Position numbers and translations under genes: made by a program. The notes below the pieces were generated by a model. The model had not been told where the DNA came from. It worked only from the letters and a program-made list of their open reading frames with translations, and searched no databases. DNA of 64,000 nt from Aristolochia californica (taxonomy: Eukaryota; Streptophyta; Magnoliopsida; Piperales; Aristolochiaceae): positions 6,096,708 to 6,160,707 of the forward strand of contig JARWKL010000007.1 in the NCBI GenBank assembly GCA_029961685.1, read 5' to 3'. Position 1 is the first letter of the stretch. Each line of letters starts with the position of its first letter. Positions 23,901-36,420 of the stretch are shown here, piece by piece.

Positions 23901-26084
23901 AAAAGAATCTCTATTACTTCAACTTCATAAATTTCTGGAGGACAAGAAATGAATGAAACAAACCAACAGACCAACAGATTACTGAATGCCCAGGTAATTC
24001 CATTTATGACATTATAGGCTTGGACAGGCTAATGGACTCAAATCCCATTAAACCTAAGTTAAGGTTTTTCGAAATGAACAGATATATGCTAATTTCTTGC
24101 GCAACTGAAGTAAAAAAAAAAAAAGGAATAAAAAGAGATACTTAGTAAAGAATAAACCTGCAAGATACCAAATACAGGAAAGAGATACAGCATCAGAACA
24201 GAAACTGCCAAAGGATTGACTGAAAAACACATGCAAATTCGCAACAAAGCCACTTAAGGATTTTTCTTGTTCCTTTTAATCATTCAAACTTGATTCCATA
24301 GAAAGTCACAAGGCAATTAGACAGTAAAACTTAGTATTCGAAAAAGTTCATCATGTAACAAAAAAAGAGTTCTATAATCTATTAGCTACAATGTTTATGT
24401 ATGCATAAATTCCAAAGAATCCAGTTGTGATTGAGAGATGATAAGACCTGACACTATTCTTTTGGGTGGAAGGAGTGGTGCAGCAGGGTCGTAAGGCATG
24501 CTAAGGCATTTATTCCAGAAAGGAGCAAATGTGGAAAAAGGCTGCCCAAGATCATCATGCACTTCCCATGGCTCATAAAGGAGATCCGCATTAAATGACC
24601 GGACTACAATACCTTCAGCAGTGAGAACTTCTTTTACTCGATGATCTCGCATAAGAGAGATAGGATCTGGAAAACAATGTATGAGTAAGCCATAACTTTC
24701 TGGCCAACAAAGCAGATCAGCCAACTCCATTTAAGCAAAAAAACAGAAGAAATTATGTATCTAAGAGCCAAGAAGATTCTCTGTTAATCCCAATTCCAAG
24801 TAGGTAGCTCCAAGTTATGAACCTCAACTGATTCTGAAATATTAAATACGTAAAAGAAATTATATGACAAAAGAGTTAACGTTCTCAAATTTGAGAAGCA
24901 TAAGTCAACTTGCATTTCTCTAACAAATGTTTATCCAATAATCTTCTTCACCAATTAAGCATAGGTCTCAAGAGCAATAGGTCAAAAACTGACAAAATGC
25001 TCATGTTCACAATGAAGGCCTTTCCCACATCAGATAGATCTCATAAAACCAATGGACAAATAACACATAATGACGCAGAACTTGCCAAATTTTAAAAGTA
25101 TATAGATTTTCCAACAAACAAGAAAGCTACAAGTTATATCAGAATCAGAATGAGAAAGGTTCCCATCAAATGCAAATCAAGAAATCCTAAATAGCCTGTA
25201 TACTGCCCACTTTGACAGCTGTAGAAAACCGAAAGCTGTTTAAGGAACAGCTAACAAAGAATGGTTAATAGCCATGTCACTGTTTCTGAAAACAAGCATG
25301 GAAATAATAAAAAATAATTAATAAAAATTGTCACAGAGGGCCATATCTTGAACCCTATATTAATCCATCTAAAACTGTGCTGGTTTCACGACAATACCAC
25401 TTCTAAAACAGTTTAAAGATTACCAAACTGAAGAGTTTCGGAAATGATCCCCCAGTACCAGACCCAAAAAAAATCCAATCCATCTCCATAGGACTAGCAG
25501 ACTTACCTCCAAATCATGAATCAAAAGCAGAATAACCTCAGAAAGACGAACTCAAAGTCAACTCAATATAGGGATTAAGTTTTTTTTTTGAAAAAATATA
25601 GGGATTAAGTTTGATCCACTGAATTTGTAGAGATAAGAGTTAAATTGAATCCACAAATGACACGACTAAAAGAGAGTTTTAAGTTTGAGTTTTTACTATC
25701 AATCATCCTTACACAAAAGTTTCAGAAACAAAGGCAGAGAGTTATAGAAGCATAATAAACGAACTGACCATAGAGGTGGTTGAAAAAGAGTTGAGTTGCC
25801 CCGGTAGACTTAACAATATCAACAAGAGGAGAAAGACTATCTGTAGATCTTTTGGTGACTAAAGCCGTGCCAAGACTTCTCAAAGAACTGTCAAGATGCT
25901 GTAAACTCTGTTTCAGCCACCACCTTGAGACTCTCCCGGGATAATAATGTCCTTCTTCTTCAGGTGCCCAGATAAACACTGCAACCACAGCTCCTGCTCT
26001 TACTCCAGCTGCAAGTGCAGGGTTATCTTCAACCCTCAGATCCCTCCTAAACCAAACTATACTACAACCACCACTGGCACTCAT
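20950..26084 (-). CDS. CRY1: Cryptochrome 1 blue-light receptor
   Basis: FAD-binding blue-light photoreceptor. Four exons on the minus strand: 26084-25769, 24666-24448, 23260-22554 and 21771-20950, totalling 2064 nt or 687 residues (Arabidopsis CRY1 is 681). The photolyase-homology part starts CSIVWFRRDLRVEDNPAL (7-24) and includes EEEGHYYPGRVSRWWLK, SFNADLLYEPWEV, TSFLSPHLHFGEVSVRKVFH, GRTGYPLVDAGMRELWATGW and LPWRWGMKYFWDTLLDADLE, so the FAD pocket and Trp residues look intact. The C-terminal extension keeps DQMVPSI (553-559), the acidic/Ser-rich DAS region, GGLVPVWSP and the ending NWRQLSQTG. That is CRY1 rather than CRY2. An Asn-rich insert (about 531-546) precedes DQMVPSI. Introns are 1102, 1187 and 782 bp, all GT-AG. 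Confidence 0.96.
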
Positions 26085-28060
26085 TCTGTCTGTACAGGCA
26101 CTACTCTCGGTAATACAGCATCATCTACACTGAAAACAAAGAAAATAAAAAGTGTTACTCTAACACTTATTCTGGATCAGATACCATACAGGAAAGGAGG
26201 TAGACTAGAAGGACCTTTACTATCCAAAAGGACGTTATAGCCTTTTTCTTTTCCTTTTTTATGCTCTTGAGCATTAAAAGCAGAGTGGTTCAGTGGCTTC
26301 AGAATCTTGGGGACAAGGAGCTGAATTTTCTGTTAATTACCTTTTTTATATTCACGAAACGGGCACGAAGATCTGAGCCTGGTAATTTGCATGTGCCCCT
26401 TATCTAATCGGCTTTGTGCGGCGTGGAATGCAAGACTGAGAGGGCATTTGCTCAAGCAGCGCAAGAGGCGCTTCTCCAAAGCTCAAAAACAAGGCAGAGA
26501 AATAATAATCACTGAAGCTAATACTACAGACTGCATAGAGAATATCCAGAATCTAGACCTCACTGAGCAAACCACTTGACTTCGATCTTCTTTAACCAAC
26601 CATAAAGGAAACGCCTCCGGTTTTTGCCCACTGCCATGTATGTTAACAAACCGGAGGTATCAAGCTTATTTCACCTGGAGTGTTTGGATGATGCGTCTGA
26701 TGGATTCTGAGGTTCAGGAGTCTCTCTTCTCGTTTCCGTTGGTTACGATGGCGATTATCTATTCTTTGCTGTGCTTGATATACTTTTGACTATGGTCCCA
26801 ACTCCCAGTTGCAGCATTTATCTGCCAAAAGTTAGGAAAGTTGTTAATAAAAAATGAGAGAAAGCAGAGCCACACAATGAGATGGACATCTGACTGCCAC
26901 AACTTTATTAGTGACGTTTTCTCCTTTCCTATACGACAAAATCCTAAGCAAAACGCACCCTCTTTCTTCGCATTGACAATATGGGGGCCGACTGCGGCTT
27001 GCTCTTCGTACTCATCTACCCGACAAGGTGGGGACTGCAACTTGCGACTGTTCAGCTGATTGTTCCATTTTCTTCTCTTTCCCTCCTCGCATACTCCCTT
27101 TTGTGTCTGTCAACTCTCCAGATATTCTGTGACTGGTTAATTGGGAAGAACTAAAATGAAAAGCTTGATTTGAGAGCACACTCAATATCGAAGTAGCTGA
27201 AGAACTCAATGTAGCATCATCAAAATAGAAAAATTTCGACCAAAACAATTCGACTGTGGATTGCCGAATATTACCTTTATCGTTCAACTAGTGGAGTTCC
27301 TTTTCAAATTGCAAGATGGGTCATACTATTCTCGCCCTAATGCGATCTGAGAAAAACGGCACACTAAATCGTGAAAGCTGCTGCTATGTGGAAGGGTGGC
27401 TTTCGTGGATTGTTAATTCCTAGAATCACAAAAAAGAAAAAAATAGCACAGTTTCTGCTCTGTCAAGATACAGAAGCTAATTTCTTCGGACACCTAGAAT
27501 ACTTAATACGATTTTCTGGCAGGATTTCTTTCTCACTTCTCCTGTAAAGGACTGTTCTTTTTGCAATGCTCAAGATGCCACTCTTTCAAGGCAAAATAAT
27601 TTCTAATTGTACCACTGTAGGTGCTCATGGTGCACTCTTGTCGGTGTTCACATTGCGGGGTTCAGATGAGAAAGACAGATGCATTATGTATCTCTTTGAC
27701 TGCTGGAGCAGACATCCTTGCTGGGTGTTGGGAGTGAGATCTCCCCGAAGGGACCTCCATTGCTTCTCTGGCTTCACGTGTTCATTAGCTCTTCAGGGGA
27801 CCGTCCTCCTTATCCTTTCCCTTATCATGTATATCTTCTTGCTTTGATCTTTGAAGGATTAGATGCCTTTCTTTGTTCCCCAACAAATCTGCAACCATAT
27901 CTTAGTGTTTTCCATTTACCCCCTTAAACTGTAGTTTAACAGTATATACTTGTAAATCAAGATGTTCTCTTTTTTATTGGAAAAGTGAACGTGTAACATT
28001 CTCAAAAAAGGTTACGAAAATTCTCAAAAGAATGATAATTTTTCAATTTCCTCTCTTTCG
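26085..28060. other. CRY1 upstream region, no gene recognised
   Basis: Should contain the CRY1 promoter and any 5' UTR exon. Two overlapping minus-strand open stretches (about 27287-27012 and 27030-26942) look more like normal codon use than their surroundings, but I recognise no family. They could be an untranslated CRY1 leader exon or a gene fragment. Confidence 0.4.
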
Positions 28061-28064
28061 TAAG

Positions 28065-29180
28065 ACTGACCTAACCCACATCAACTCGCTTACTATGTGA
28101 ACCATCACCCTGTATTCAGCTTCTACACTAGATCGGGATACAACATTTTGTTTTTTGCTACTTCAAGAAACCAAATTTCCTCCTAGGAAGATACGATATC
28201 CGAAGGTTGATTTTTGTCCAGTTTGGACCTTGCATATTATACATCAGAGAAAGCCTCTATCTTCATATGATTGTTAGGTCTAAAGAAAAGAACATTTTTC
28301 CTGATGCTCCTTTCAAATACCTCAAAATTCTTTGTGCAATTTCTAACTGTATTTTTCGAGGACGTACCATAAACTGGCTAACTACAATTACTACAAAAGA
28401 AATGTCAGCTCTAGTAACCATTGCATAAATCAACTGTTTCACTAACCTTTGATACTGTGTTTTGTCATTTAATTCATCACTTTGTTCATCATAACTTCCA
28501 TTGGGGTATCAATTGCCTTGACTCCCAATAGACTATATTCTTGAAGCATATCCGTGACATCCTTATGTCGTGTCATCACAACACTTTTACTTTTTGCCTC
28601 TTCAATGTTCAGAAAGTATTTCAACGGTCCTAAGTGTTTAGTTTGAAAATGTGTAAACAAACGAGACTTGGTATCCTTTATACCAAAAATATCACTCCCA
28701 GATAATATAATGGCATCCACATAAACCAAAAACACCACAATTTCAGAGGACCTCTTCAATACAAACAAGGAGTGATCATAATGATTCCTCGAGAACCCCA
28801 TATATACCACAACTTGACTGAATTTTTCAAACCAAGCACGTGGACTCTGCTTCAACCCATAAATCACCTTCTTAAATTTGCATACTTTATGTGTCTCCCC
28901 CTGAGCAACATATCGTAGAAATTGCTCCATATATAACCCTTCTTCCAAATCACCATATATGAAGGCGTTTTTAATGTCTAACTGATATAGGGACCTCCCC
29001 TGATTCAATGCAATTGAGAGCATACGAAAAGGTTTCAAACACATCAATACCAAAGGTTTGAGTATATCCCTTTGCAACCAACCGAACTTTATACCGCTCA
29101 ATAGATCCGTCTACATTATACTTGATAATATAAACCCAACGACAACCAACAACTTTGGCCCTAGATGGAAGATTACACAA
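28065..29180 (-). pseudogene. copia reverse transcriptase and RNase H remnant
   Basis: The longest open piece (29101-28469) carries [37 protein letters not shown] and VFLVYVDAIILSGSD. The catalytic YVDD is changed to YVDA, which would abolish activity. The upstream part (29180-28971) has [18 protein letters not shown] in a shifted frame. RNase H follows below 28470 with an in-frame stop where the family has Trp (LVS-stop-SSKKQNVVSRSS). Confidence 0.88.
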
Positions 29181-29808
29181 TTATCAAGTGTCCCGACCTA
29201 TCAACGCATCCATTTCAACATTCATAGTTCGTTTCTAATGAAGAGACAAGATAGCCTCCTGCGCCAGATAAGGAACAAAAAGATACAAACTGAGATAACA
29301 AATATTGTGTACTTTTACCTTTTATGACACCCTTCCTGAGTGCAATAGGAAGATGTAGATCATTACCTATAGGATCTTGAGACGAAGTAAAGTCATGGTT
29401 CAGTGAGAGAATCAGTGGTGATACTTCTTTTCGCCATTTATATACCTGTAATAGTTTCTCAATAGTGGCAACTTGTGATGGTCCTACGGGCTCATCAACT
29501 TGTATAGGGACAACTGGTGTCGGTTTAGGTGAGACAACATGATCAAAAGGTAAAGACACAGATGAAAAAATTAGTACATGCTCAAAGAAAGTAGCATCAG
29601 CAGATACAAATGTTTTTTCTAGTGGACAGACAAAAATATTTGTACCCCTTCTGTGTAGGAGAGTACCCAAAAAATACATACTTAACTACTCAAGGAGATA
29701 ACTTATCCTTGGAATACCCAAATATATGAGCAAAACAGACACATCCAAACACGCACAGCTAAATAACACATAATGGTATGAACAACAAAAAACATGCATA
29801 GGGATTTT

Positions 29809-30295
29809 TGTTAAGTTGAGGAGCCTAATTAACGCCTTATGCTGAATTGGTCATGAATCAACCTGCACGGTCAGGTCACCACACCGCCCTCCCTCCTGGG
29901 GGTGTAGAGGGCGGAGTCCTCGCCTGGTCCACGATATATTAATTGTTATTTCATTAAGGGTAATTTGAGAATTTTACTCTTGTAATATGGTTGCCATAAT
30001 TTTTTTTTTATAATTGAGGGGCACCGCTATTAAGGTTTTATCATCTTATACCAAGGAGCATCTCGAGTTGCAGCCTGAGAGGTTAGAGAGAAACACCTAT
30101 AAATGTGTGATTTTTTTTATAAAGTATTTCATCTTCATAGTGGATTATTGTAGTGGCGAAAAACAGGACCTAGTCTCACCTTTAGGTGAACCTATATAAA
30201 TCTTGTTGTGCTTTTTCGTGCTTGTTTTTTTCCTTCTTCCACATTTATTATTATTGTTCTCATTAGTTTGGAATTAGGGCATCTAATTCCTAATA
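29809..30295 (+). mobile_element. Solo LTR inserted in the copia element
   Basis: Begins TGTTAAGTTGAGGAGCC and ends GGAATTAGGGCATCTAATTCCTAATA. It aligns along its length with the reverse complement of 41361-41765, sharing GGGGCACCGCTATTA, TTTTATCATC, CATCTTCATAGTGGATTA, GGTGAAC and TATAAATCTTGTTGTG. A stretch rich in C and G (about 29863-29936) is unlike the other copy. Copia integrase sequence stops at its right edge and the next part of copia pol resumes at its left edge. ATTTT is found at both borders as a possible target duplication, but T runs make this uncertain. Confidence 0.8.
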
Positions 30296-30305
30296 TTTTT
30301 TCTTT

Positions 30306-31049
30306 CTAACATAGACGAAGGCATTCTATTAACCAAGAAACATGTTGTAAGAACAACAACACCCAATAAGACTTGGGCACATGCATATGTATCATCATTG
30401 TCCTGGCTACCTCTAGTAAATGGCGATTATTACGTTCAATGACGCAATTTTGCTGAGGGGTAAAGACACACAATGTTTGATGAACAATTCCATGTTCTTG
30501 ACAAAAGACCTGGAATTTATGACTCATGAAGTCAAGGCCATTATTAGTATGTAAGACACGAAGCGAAGTAGCAAACTGATTTTTTATTTCATTGAAGAAA
30601 ATTTTGAACACATCAAAGGCCTCAATTTTTTCCTTAACAAGGTAAATCCAAGTACACCTACTAAAATCATCGATAAAAGAAATAAAATACCTATGACCAA
30701 ACTGACTAGTCACAGGACAACGACCCTAGACGTCTAAGTGTGCAATCTCAAATAGATGGTTGTTTTTATGAGACGAGATTGGAAACGAACTTCTGTGATG
30801 CTTGCCCAGTTGACACGACTCGCACTGAAAAGAAGAACTTGAAGGAAAGTCTAGAAAGACTCAAGTCAGTTTTGCTGTAGATAGATGACTTAGTCGCAAG
30901 TGCCACTGTAAAGGAGAATTTGCGGTATGTAACACCTGAATACTATTTTGTTGATGGTTCTCCAGGTAGTATAGTCTATCTCTCTCACGAGTGGAACCAA
31001 TCATCTTCATTGTTGCGAGATCCTTAAAAACACAATGAGAACAACTCAT
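30306..31049 (-). pseudogene. copia gag-pre-integrase and integrase core remnant
   Basis: The segment 31049-30861 contains LYYLENHQQN and WHLRLSHLSTAKLT (GAG-pre-integrase; the usual zinc-binding HLGH pattern is altered). The segment 30713-30306 contains YFISFIDDFSRCTWIYLVK, FFNEIKNQFATSLRVLHTNNG, EHGIVHQT, TPQQNCVIERNNRHLLE and RTMMIHMHVPKSYW. The first catalytic Asp block is present but the second (usually TDNGGEF) reads TNNGLDF. The reading is cut by the solo LTR. Confidence 0.85.
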
Positions 31050-31289
31050 GGATCAAGCTAACTGACTAACCGACAACAAATTTAGAGGAAAGTTGGGAAC
31101 AAAAAGCGTTGACTGAGGAGACAAAAAGGAAACAAGAGTAACATTGCCTACTCCTTGAACATGAGAGGTAGAACCATCTGTAAGATTAACATGTTTGACA
31201 CAGAGACTCCTTCAAATAATAAAACAATGACAACATACCAGACATATGTTTGGAGGCTTCTAAGTCAAGAACCCAAGACGAGATCCAGG

Positions 31290-33352
31290 TAAGACTCGTT
31301 TAAGTTAACGAGCCGAGCTTGACCGAACCATGGTTCTATTTGAAAGCTCGTGAACCAACTCATTAACTTAACGAGGGCCTAGGACTCAGGGAGTCTGGAG
31401 CAGGAGGAGGAGGTCGACTCTTCAATTTTGTCTCTTTGGCTTTCGTTCTCTCGGCGGGAATCAGGGGAATAGAGAAACTGCGTTCGTCAGGCAACGATTC
31501 AGCGAAAATGAGGGGATTTTGTCTTCTTATTCCTCATTCTCTTTCTTCGATTCCTTACTTTTAGCCTTAGTCTCCGATTATTTACTCTCAGTCTCAGTCT
31601 CCAATTTTTTCCTCTTCGATTTCTTCCTCTTTGATGGTCTTCCTCTTCGATTTCTTCTAAAGAACTTCTTCCTCACCGACGGAAGTGACGGAAAGAGGTA
31701 AGTTGTTTTATTCTTAATCTCCTAGGTTTTTTTTCGTCGCCGACCTAATACTAATTTTTTTTTTCATTTTTATCTTCTGTATTCCATTATTTATCTTCGA
31801 TCGGACAAACACCTCATGTTGATGCTATTTTAGGAGCTCCTTCCTACTCATTTCTCAAAGATAATGGCTCTCTACCTCTCCCCCACTATTGATTTTTATG
31901 TTTTTAGTAGAGGTCTACCTTTAGCTCTTACCTCTAAGAAGAGTACCGCTGCTAGGGTTTTCTATACTAGAGACTTTCAACAAAAATGGTGAGTTGATTT
32001 TTTTTTTTTTTTTTTGCTTTGTTTGCTGAGGAGTCGCATCTTATCTTTTTGGGCTCACTGGAATCTACTTTTAGGGCTTTTTGCACTATAGACCCGTTCT
32101 TTTCTTTCGATTTATTTATTTGCCAGCCTTGATTTTGTTTTTATTGTTATATGATAGTTAGATTGGTTCTGTTGGAGTACTTTTAACTTGGGCTTTTGAT
32201 TATATAGCGCTTATTTTTTAGTTGCTATAGTGTTTAGGTGCTTCCAAATGACACCAATCTACTTAATCCTCCTACTGAGCTCAAGAAAAGGAGGCATAAG
32301 CTAAAGTGTCTTGTGTAGAGTCCGAACTCTTTTTTCATGGTAATTTTTGTTCTTATTTTTAATTTTCTTGTGATTGATTAGGCGCTGACTTTTTTTTGTT
32401 TTTTTTTTTTTGGATTTTAGGATGTGAAATATCAAGGATGCTTCAACATGTGAGTCTTCTTGTGAATTTTTCTTTTTGTTTGTGCAATTCATTTATTCAA
32501 ATACAGAGATTGCTCTATTTCTATCTTTCAAAATATTTATTTCCTATCTAAGTATAATGTTTGTTTTTCTCCTGAAGAGACATAACTTGGTGTTGAAGTG
32601 ATCTTATCTTTCCTCATTTTTCGTTTTTGTTGTAATAGAAAGATAATTTTATTTTTAGTTTTTTGGTGGTGGTCTTATTGGTTGCAGAACGAATGTCTTC
32701 AGCCATTCTCAGACAGTTGTGGTGTGCGGAAATTGCCAAACTGTTTTGTGTCAATCAACTGGAGGTTGTGCAAGAAGCTACTGATGTCCACTAGTTTTGT
32801 TAAAGGTATGGGCAGACAAGTTACGAACTAAATTGTACGGGAAAGTCAGTTTTGTTGAGATTGTGTTTCAATGGGCAATATTTTAATCTACTACAAATTG
32901 GGTTATTAGGTTTTTAGTGTGATTTCTGTTTTAACTTTACAAATTCTACGATGGATACTGTGAAAAGAAGCGTTTTTTTAAAGAAATGCAAGGTTTAGAT
33001 TATATTATCCCTCATGAAATTTTCTTTTTGAGTTGTTTTTAACTGTTTGTTCAATTCCATGCATGTCAATGGCGAATTGGTTATTCGGAGTGATGTGTAT
33101 TGAACTATTCCAAGTTGTGTTTTTCTGTTGTTCTGCATCTTCTTTTGTGTTACAATAATTTTATATATAATTTATTTGACATGTATTTTTTGAAAAATTT
33201 TAAATGTATGTTGGAGCTCGAACTCGGTTAAAATTATTGGGCTCAAGGCTCAACTCGGCTCGAGCTCAATTTTAAATATTTAAATCAAGTCCGACTCGAA
33301 CATAGGCAGGTTCGGGCTCGGCTCAGCTCAGCTCGGCTTGATGCCACCCCTA
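31290..33352. mobile_element. hAT-derived element, left end lost
   Basis: The right end GATGCCACCCCTA (to 33352) and about 150 bp inside it (GAGCTCGAACTCGG, TTAAAATTATTGGGCTC, CAGGTTCGGGCTCGG) match the right end of the complete hAT at 42942-44801. The left part, from about 31290 (TTAACGAGCCGAGCTTGACC, CGAACCATGGTTC, GGACTCAGG), matches that element about 130 bp in from its tip, so the left terminal repeat is missing. The interior is different and has no transposase. It splits the copia gag/protease region. Confidence 0.75.
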
Positions 33353-33608
33353 GCCACAATGTACACACTTCCTTTCTCACTTACCATACCTCTACCTCTA
33401 CCTCTAGAACAATCTGTAAGGAATCCTTCAATGATTCATAAAGACCAATAACCCCAAGGTTATGGCAGAGAAAAGAAGAATTTTTTTTAACTTTGATGAA
33501 CTAGCATAAAAAACTTGTAATTTTTCTCCTTCCAGTAGGTTGTCCTTTCAAAAATGGCAAAAATTTGTAGTAGAATACTCTCTGCAATGATCTACTGCTT
33601 TGATATCA

Positions 33609-33950
33609 TGTAAAAATCAAAATTTGGGTGAAGGAAAAAGAAAAAATTAAAAGAAAAGGAGAAAGAAGGAAAAGAATTTTTTGAAGAGTTTGAAAAGGCT
33701 TTGTTGGAAACTGTGCACGAAATAAGTTTTTTTAGTTATAAATTATAAAAATGCCCCTATACACTTAATAAATCTGAATCTACTTATATCTCCTTAACTA
33801 CACACATTATATACATGAAAATTTAACCACTGATATAATTTAATATGTAAAATAAGATTACATAAAGAAAATTAACCTCTGATGTGGTAAAATTATCAAA
33901 ATACTCATGGGGTAAAATAACCAAAATACTCCTAGACGTATTTTCTTACA
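33609..33950 (-). repeat. 5' LTR of the copia element (minus orientation)
   Basis: On the minus strand it begins TGTAAGAAAATACG and ends TTTGATTTTTACA, followed directly by a degenerate initiator-Met PBS. The length is 342 bp. The TG...CA ends and PBS contact define it. The partner 3' LTR is absent. Confidence 0.7.
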
Positions 33951-35277
33951 TTAGCATTTCACCATCTCATTTCCAGAGGCTTCATGAGTGGACAAACAAA
34001 GGTTTCAGGTGGAACCTTTTCATATAGGGAAACTGCTCTTACCTTCTTGTGATTTCTCTTCCCATCCTGTGGTCATTGTAGCTTTCCCCTAAGAAATGAG
34101 CTTCTAAAACTGCAGAACAGATCGAAATGCCCTGATGAATCATTGATGTCGTCCCAAAACCAAGTCACTGTAAGTTATAAGACTTGTCCAGCTTGGAACA
34201 GCGAAGTATTTGGGGTACCTTAGATTTCAGTCATCTTGCTTCCCATCCTTCCACGTCAACAAATGAATAACCTTCTGTATCTGTAACTGATCCCTCTCCA
34301 CCAAGTGAATCATTTTCTTGTGTAGGGAAGACAAAAAGAACTTGAGTTAAGTGCACTCATTTCTTATTCTTCCGGTAGATTTGAACTTGAAATTACCAGT
34401 GACTTTTGAGGTCTGAAACCACAAGTTTCAAGAGCTCAATTTAAAATCAGATTGAATCTTAAGCTTGTCCAACAGGGGCCTCAGTAACATCACCAAGCAA
34501 GCAGAGCTCAAGCCACTTTCAGCTGGCATATCAAGCTAGACAAGAGAGCTTGAATTGGCTCAAGCAAACCCCCAGAACTTGAAAAAGGCAGCTCATTTAA
34601 TCTTGTTCATTCTTTCTCTGATACTCCTTGTTGCAGCATCAATAGGTCGCTGTTACATAAGATGGGGATAACACAGGTAGTGCTAGAAACTGCACATCCT
34701 TCTAGTTGCAGTCAAGATGTATAAAATTTTGTTCTGGGATTGTTTCCGGTGGCCCAATATGCAGACAGTTCTGTCATAATTTATACAGGTCAGAAAGAAT
34801 TTATTTATCTAACTTTTTGTGTCCCTAGAACATACTAGGGAAGGTTATTTTTGAAGAATTTTTTTTTTTTTTGCAAACGAGATCTAATTGTTATCTACTG
34901 TCAACGACAAGATGTATATGCAAAATCTTTCTTTGAAATTAGCATCAGTATTAGTTTGTGATTATATAAGTTAAAATGGGTACCATTGTCTAAAAGAAAA
35001 GAGAAAAGAATTAGGTCAGCCTAATAGATGTCAAACACCAGTTTAGAAGAAAAGATTCATTCAAGCAGACATCAAAAAGTCATCTCTCCATTATTTTTCT
35101 TAATTCTTTATTAATTTCTGTAGAAAGCAAACAAAGAGAAAAATGAAAGTTTTTACTGCAAAAATACAAAAGCAGAAGTAAAATAAAGCATGCTTCAGGG
35201 TGGTAAAGATGTCTTAAATTTGACTTACTGCTACTACTAGAAGTTTCAGAGCACAGTGACCTCCAGACTATAGATAA
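33951..35277. other. Intergenic DNA, nothing recognised
   Basis: AT-rich, with no sizeable open frame, no terminal repeats I could pair and no conserved protein fragment. Confidence 0.5.
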
Positions 35278-35466
35278 CGATGAAGGGAAGAGAGCCCTGA
35301 CTCACGATCTATCCTGTGATAGAGACGATTTAGATATTATTCTCAAGTTCATTGAACAAGTTCATTCTGTTGTCGAGAGAGAGAGAGAGAGAGAGAACGA
35401 TGAAGGAAAGAGAGCACCAACTCACAATCTATCCCATGAGAGAGACGATTTAGATACTATTCACAA
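35278..35466. repeat. 120-bp direct duplication with (GA)n between copies
   Basis: CGATGAAGGGAAGAGAGC at 35278 recurs at 35398, and both copies continue through ATCTATCC and GAGACGATTTAGATA. The copies are separated by a GA run at 35375-35396. Confidence 0.8.
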
Positions 35467-36420
35467 GGAGTGAATCTTGAAAAGGTCTTAAAAAACGGAG
35501 TGAAAGAAAGATAAAATAGGCTAGGACCAGTATCTGGAAAGCTCTATGTTGGTCAGAAGGAACAAAGGTTGTCCCTTCCCAACTCCAACCCAATCCAATA
35601 ATTCCCACATGGTGACACTAGAGAGGCTGCAGATTTTGGGTGGAGGTAAGGGACTGAAGTTCTACCCAATGACTGCTCCTTTGACTCTCTTTTCTTAGTC
35701 TTCTCGAAACCACACTCCATCTGAATAGTGAGAGAGAGAGAAATGGAGTTACAAGAAGTGAATCTTGAAAAGGCCTTAAAAACCGAAGAGTGAAAGAAAG
35801 AGAAAAATAGGCAAGGGCCTGTGTCTAGAAAGCTCTATGTAGGCCAGAAGGAACAAAGCTTGTCCCTTCCCAACTCCAACCCAATCCAATAATTCCCACA
35901 TGGTGACACTAGAGAGGCTGCAGAGTTTGGGTGGAGATAAGGGACTGAAGTTCTACCCAATGACTGACTCTCTTTTCTTAGTCTTCTCGAACCACACTCC
36001 ATCTCAATAGGGAGAGAGAGAGAACTGGAGTTTACAAGGAGTGAATCTTGAAAAGGTCTTAAAAAACGAAGATTGGAAGAAAGAGAACAAGAGGCAAAGG
36101 TCTGTGTCTAGAAAGCTCTATGTTGGCCAGAAGGAACAAAGCTTGTACCATCCCAACTTGAACCCAATCCAAGAATTCCCACATGGTGACACTAGAGAGG
36201 CTGCAGAGTTTGGGTGGAGATAAGGGCCTAAAGTTCTATGTTGGCCAGAAGGAACAAAGCTTGTCCCTTCCCAACTTGAACTCAATCCAAGAATTCCCAC
36301 ATGGTGACACTAGAGAGGCTGCAGAGTTTGGGTGGAGATAAGGGCCTAAAGTTCTACCCAATGAGTGCTCCTTCGACTCTCTTTTCTTAGTCTTCTCAGA
36401 ACACACTCCATCTGAATACT
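35467..36420. repeat. ~285-bp tandem repeat array with extra partial unit
   Basis: Unit starts (TGAATCTTGAAAAGG) are at 35471, 35759 and 36042. Each carries a CTCTATGTTGG block, GAAGGAACAAAG, CCCACATGGTGACACTAGAG and TGCAGA-TTTGGGTGGAG. In the last unit the block from CTATG to GGGCCTAAAGTTCTA is repeated once more about 120 bp on (36118 and 36237). The array ends near 36420 after ACACACTCCATCTGAATA. Minus-strand frames over it repeat a peptide beginning LGPYLHPNSAASLVSPCGN, which I do not recognise. Confidence 0.85.

Larger units (their letters stand above)
28065..33950 (-). mobile_element. Ty1/copia retrotransposon, broken and nested
   Basis: One element read on the minus strand: 5' LTR 33950-33609; PBS TGATATCAAAGC (two G-to-A changes from the usual site); a short gag remnant; protease remnant with WVLDLEASKHMSG near 31280; gag-pre-integrase (HLRLSHLSTAKLT, near 30866); integrase from about 30713; reverse transcriptase; and RNase H with SRSSVEAEYR near 28100. 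Domain order GAG-PR-INT-RT-RH is that of copia. It is interrupted by a solo LTR (29809-30295) and an hAT derivative (about 31290-33352). No matching 3' LTR is seen below 28060, and gag is far shorter than normal, so the element is dead. Confidence 0.88.

Noticed and set aside
29058..29327. 89-codon plus-strand open frame
   Set aside because: Antisense shadow of the copia pol remnant.
35278..36420. CRISPR-like array
   Set aside because: Units are 120-285 bp, directly adjoining and without spacers, in a plant genome; this is a minisatellite.
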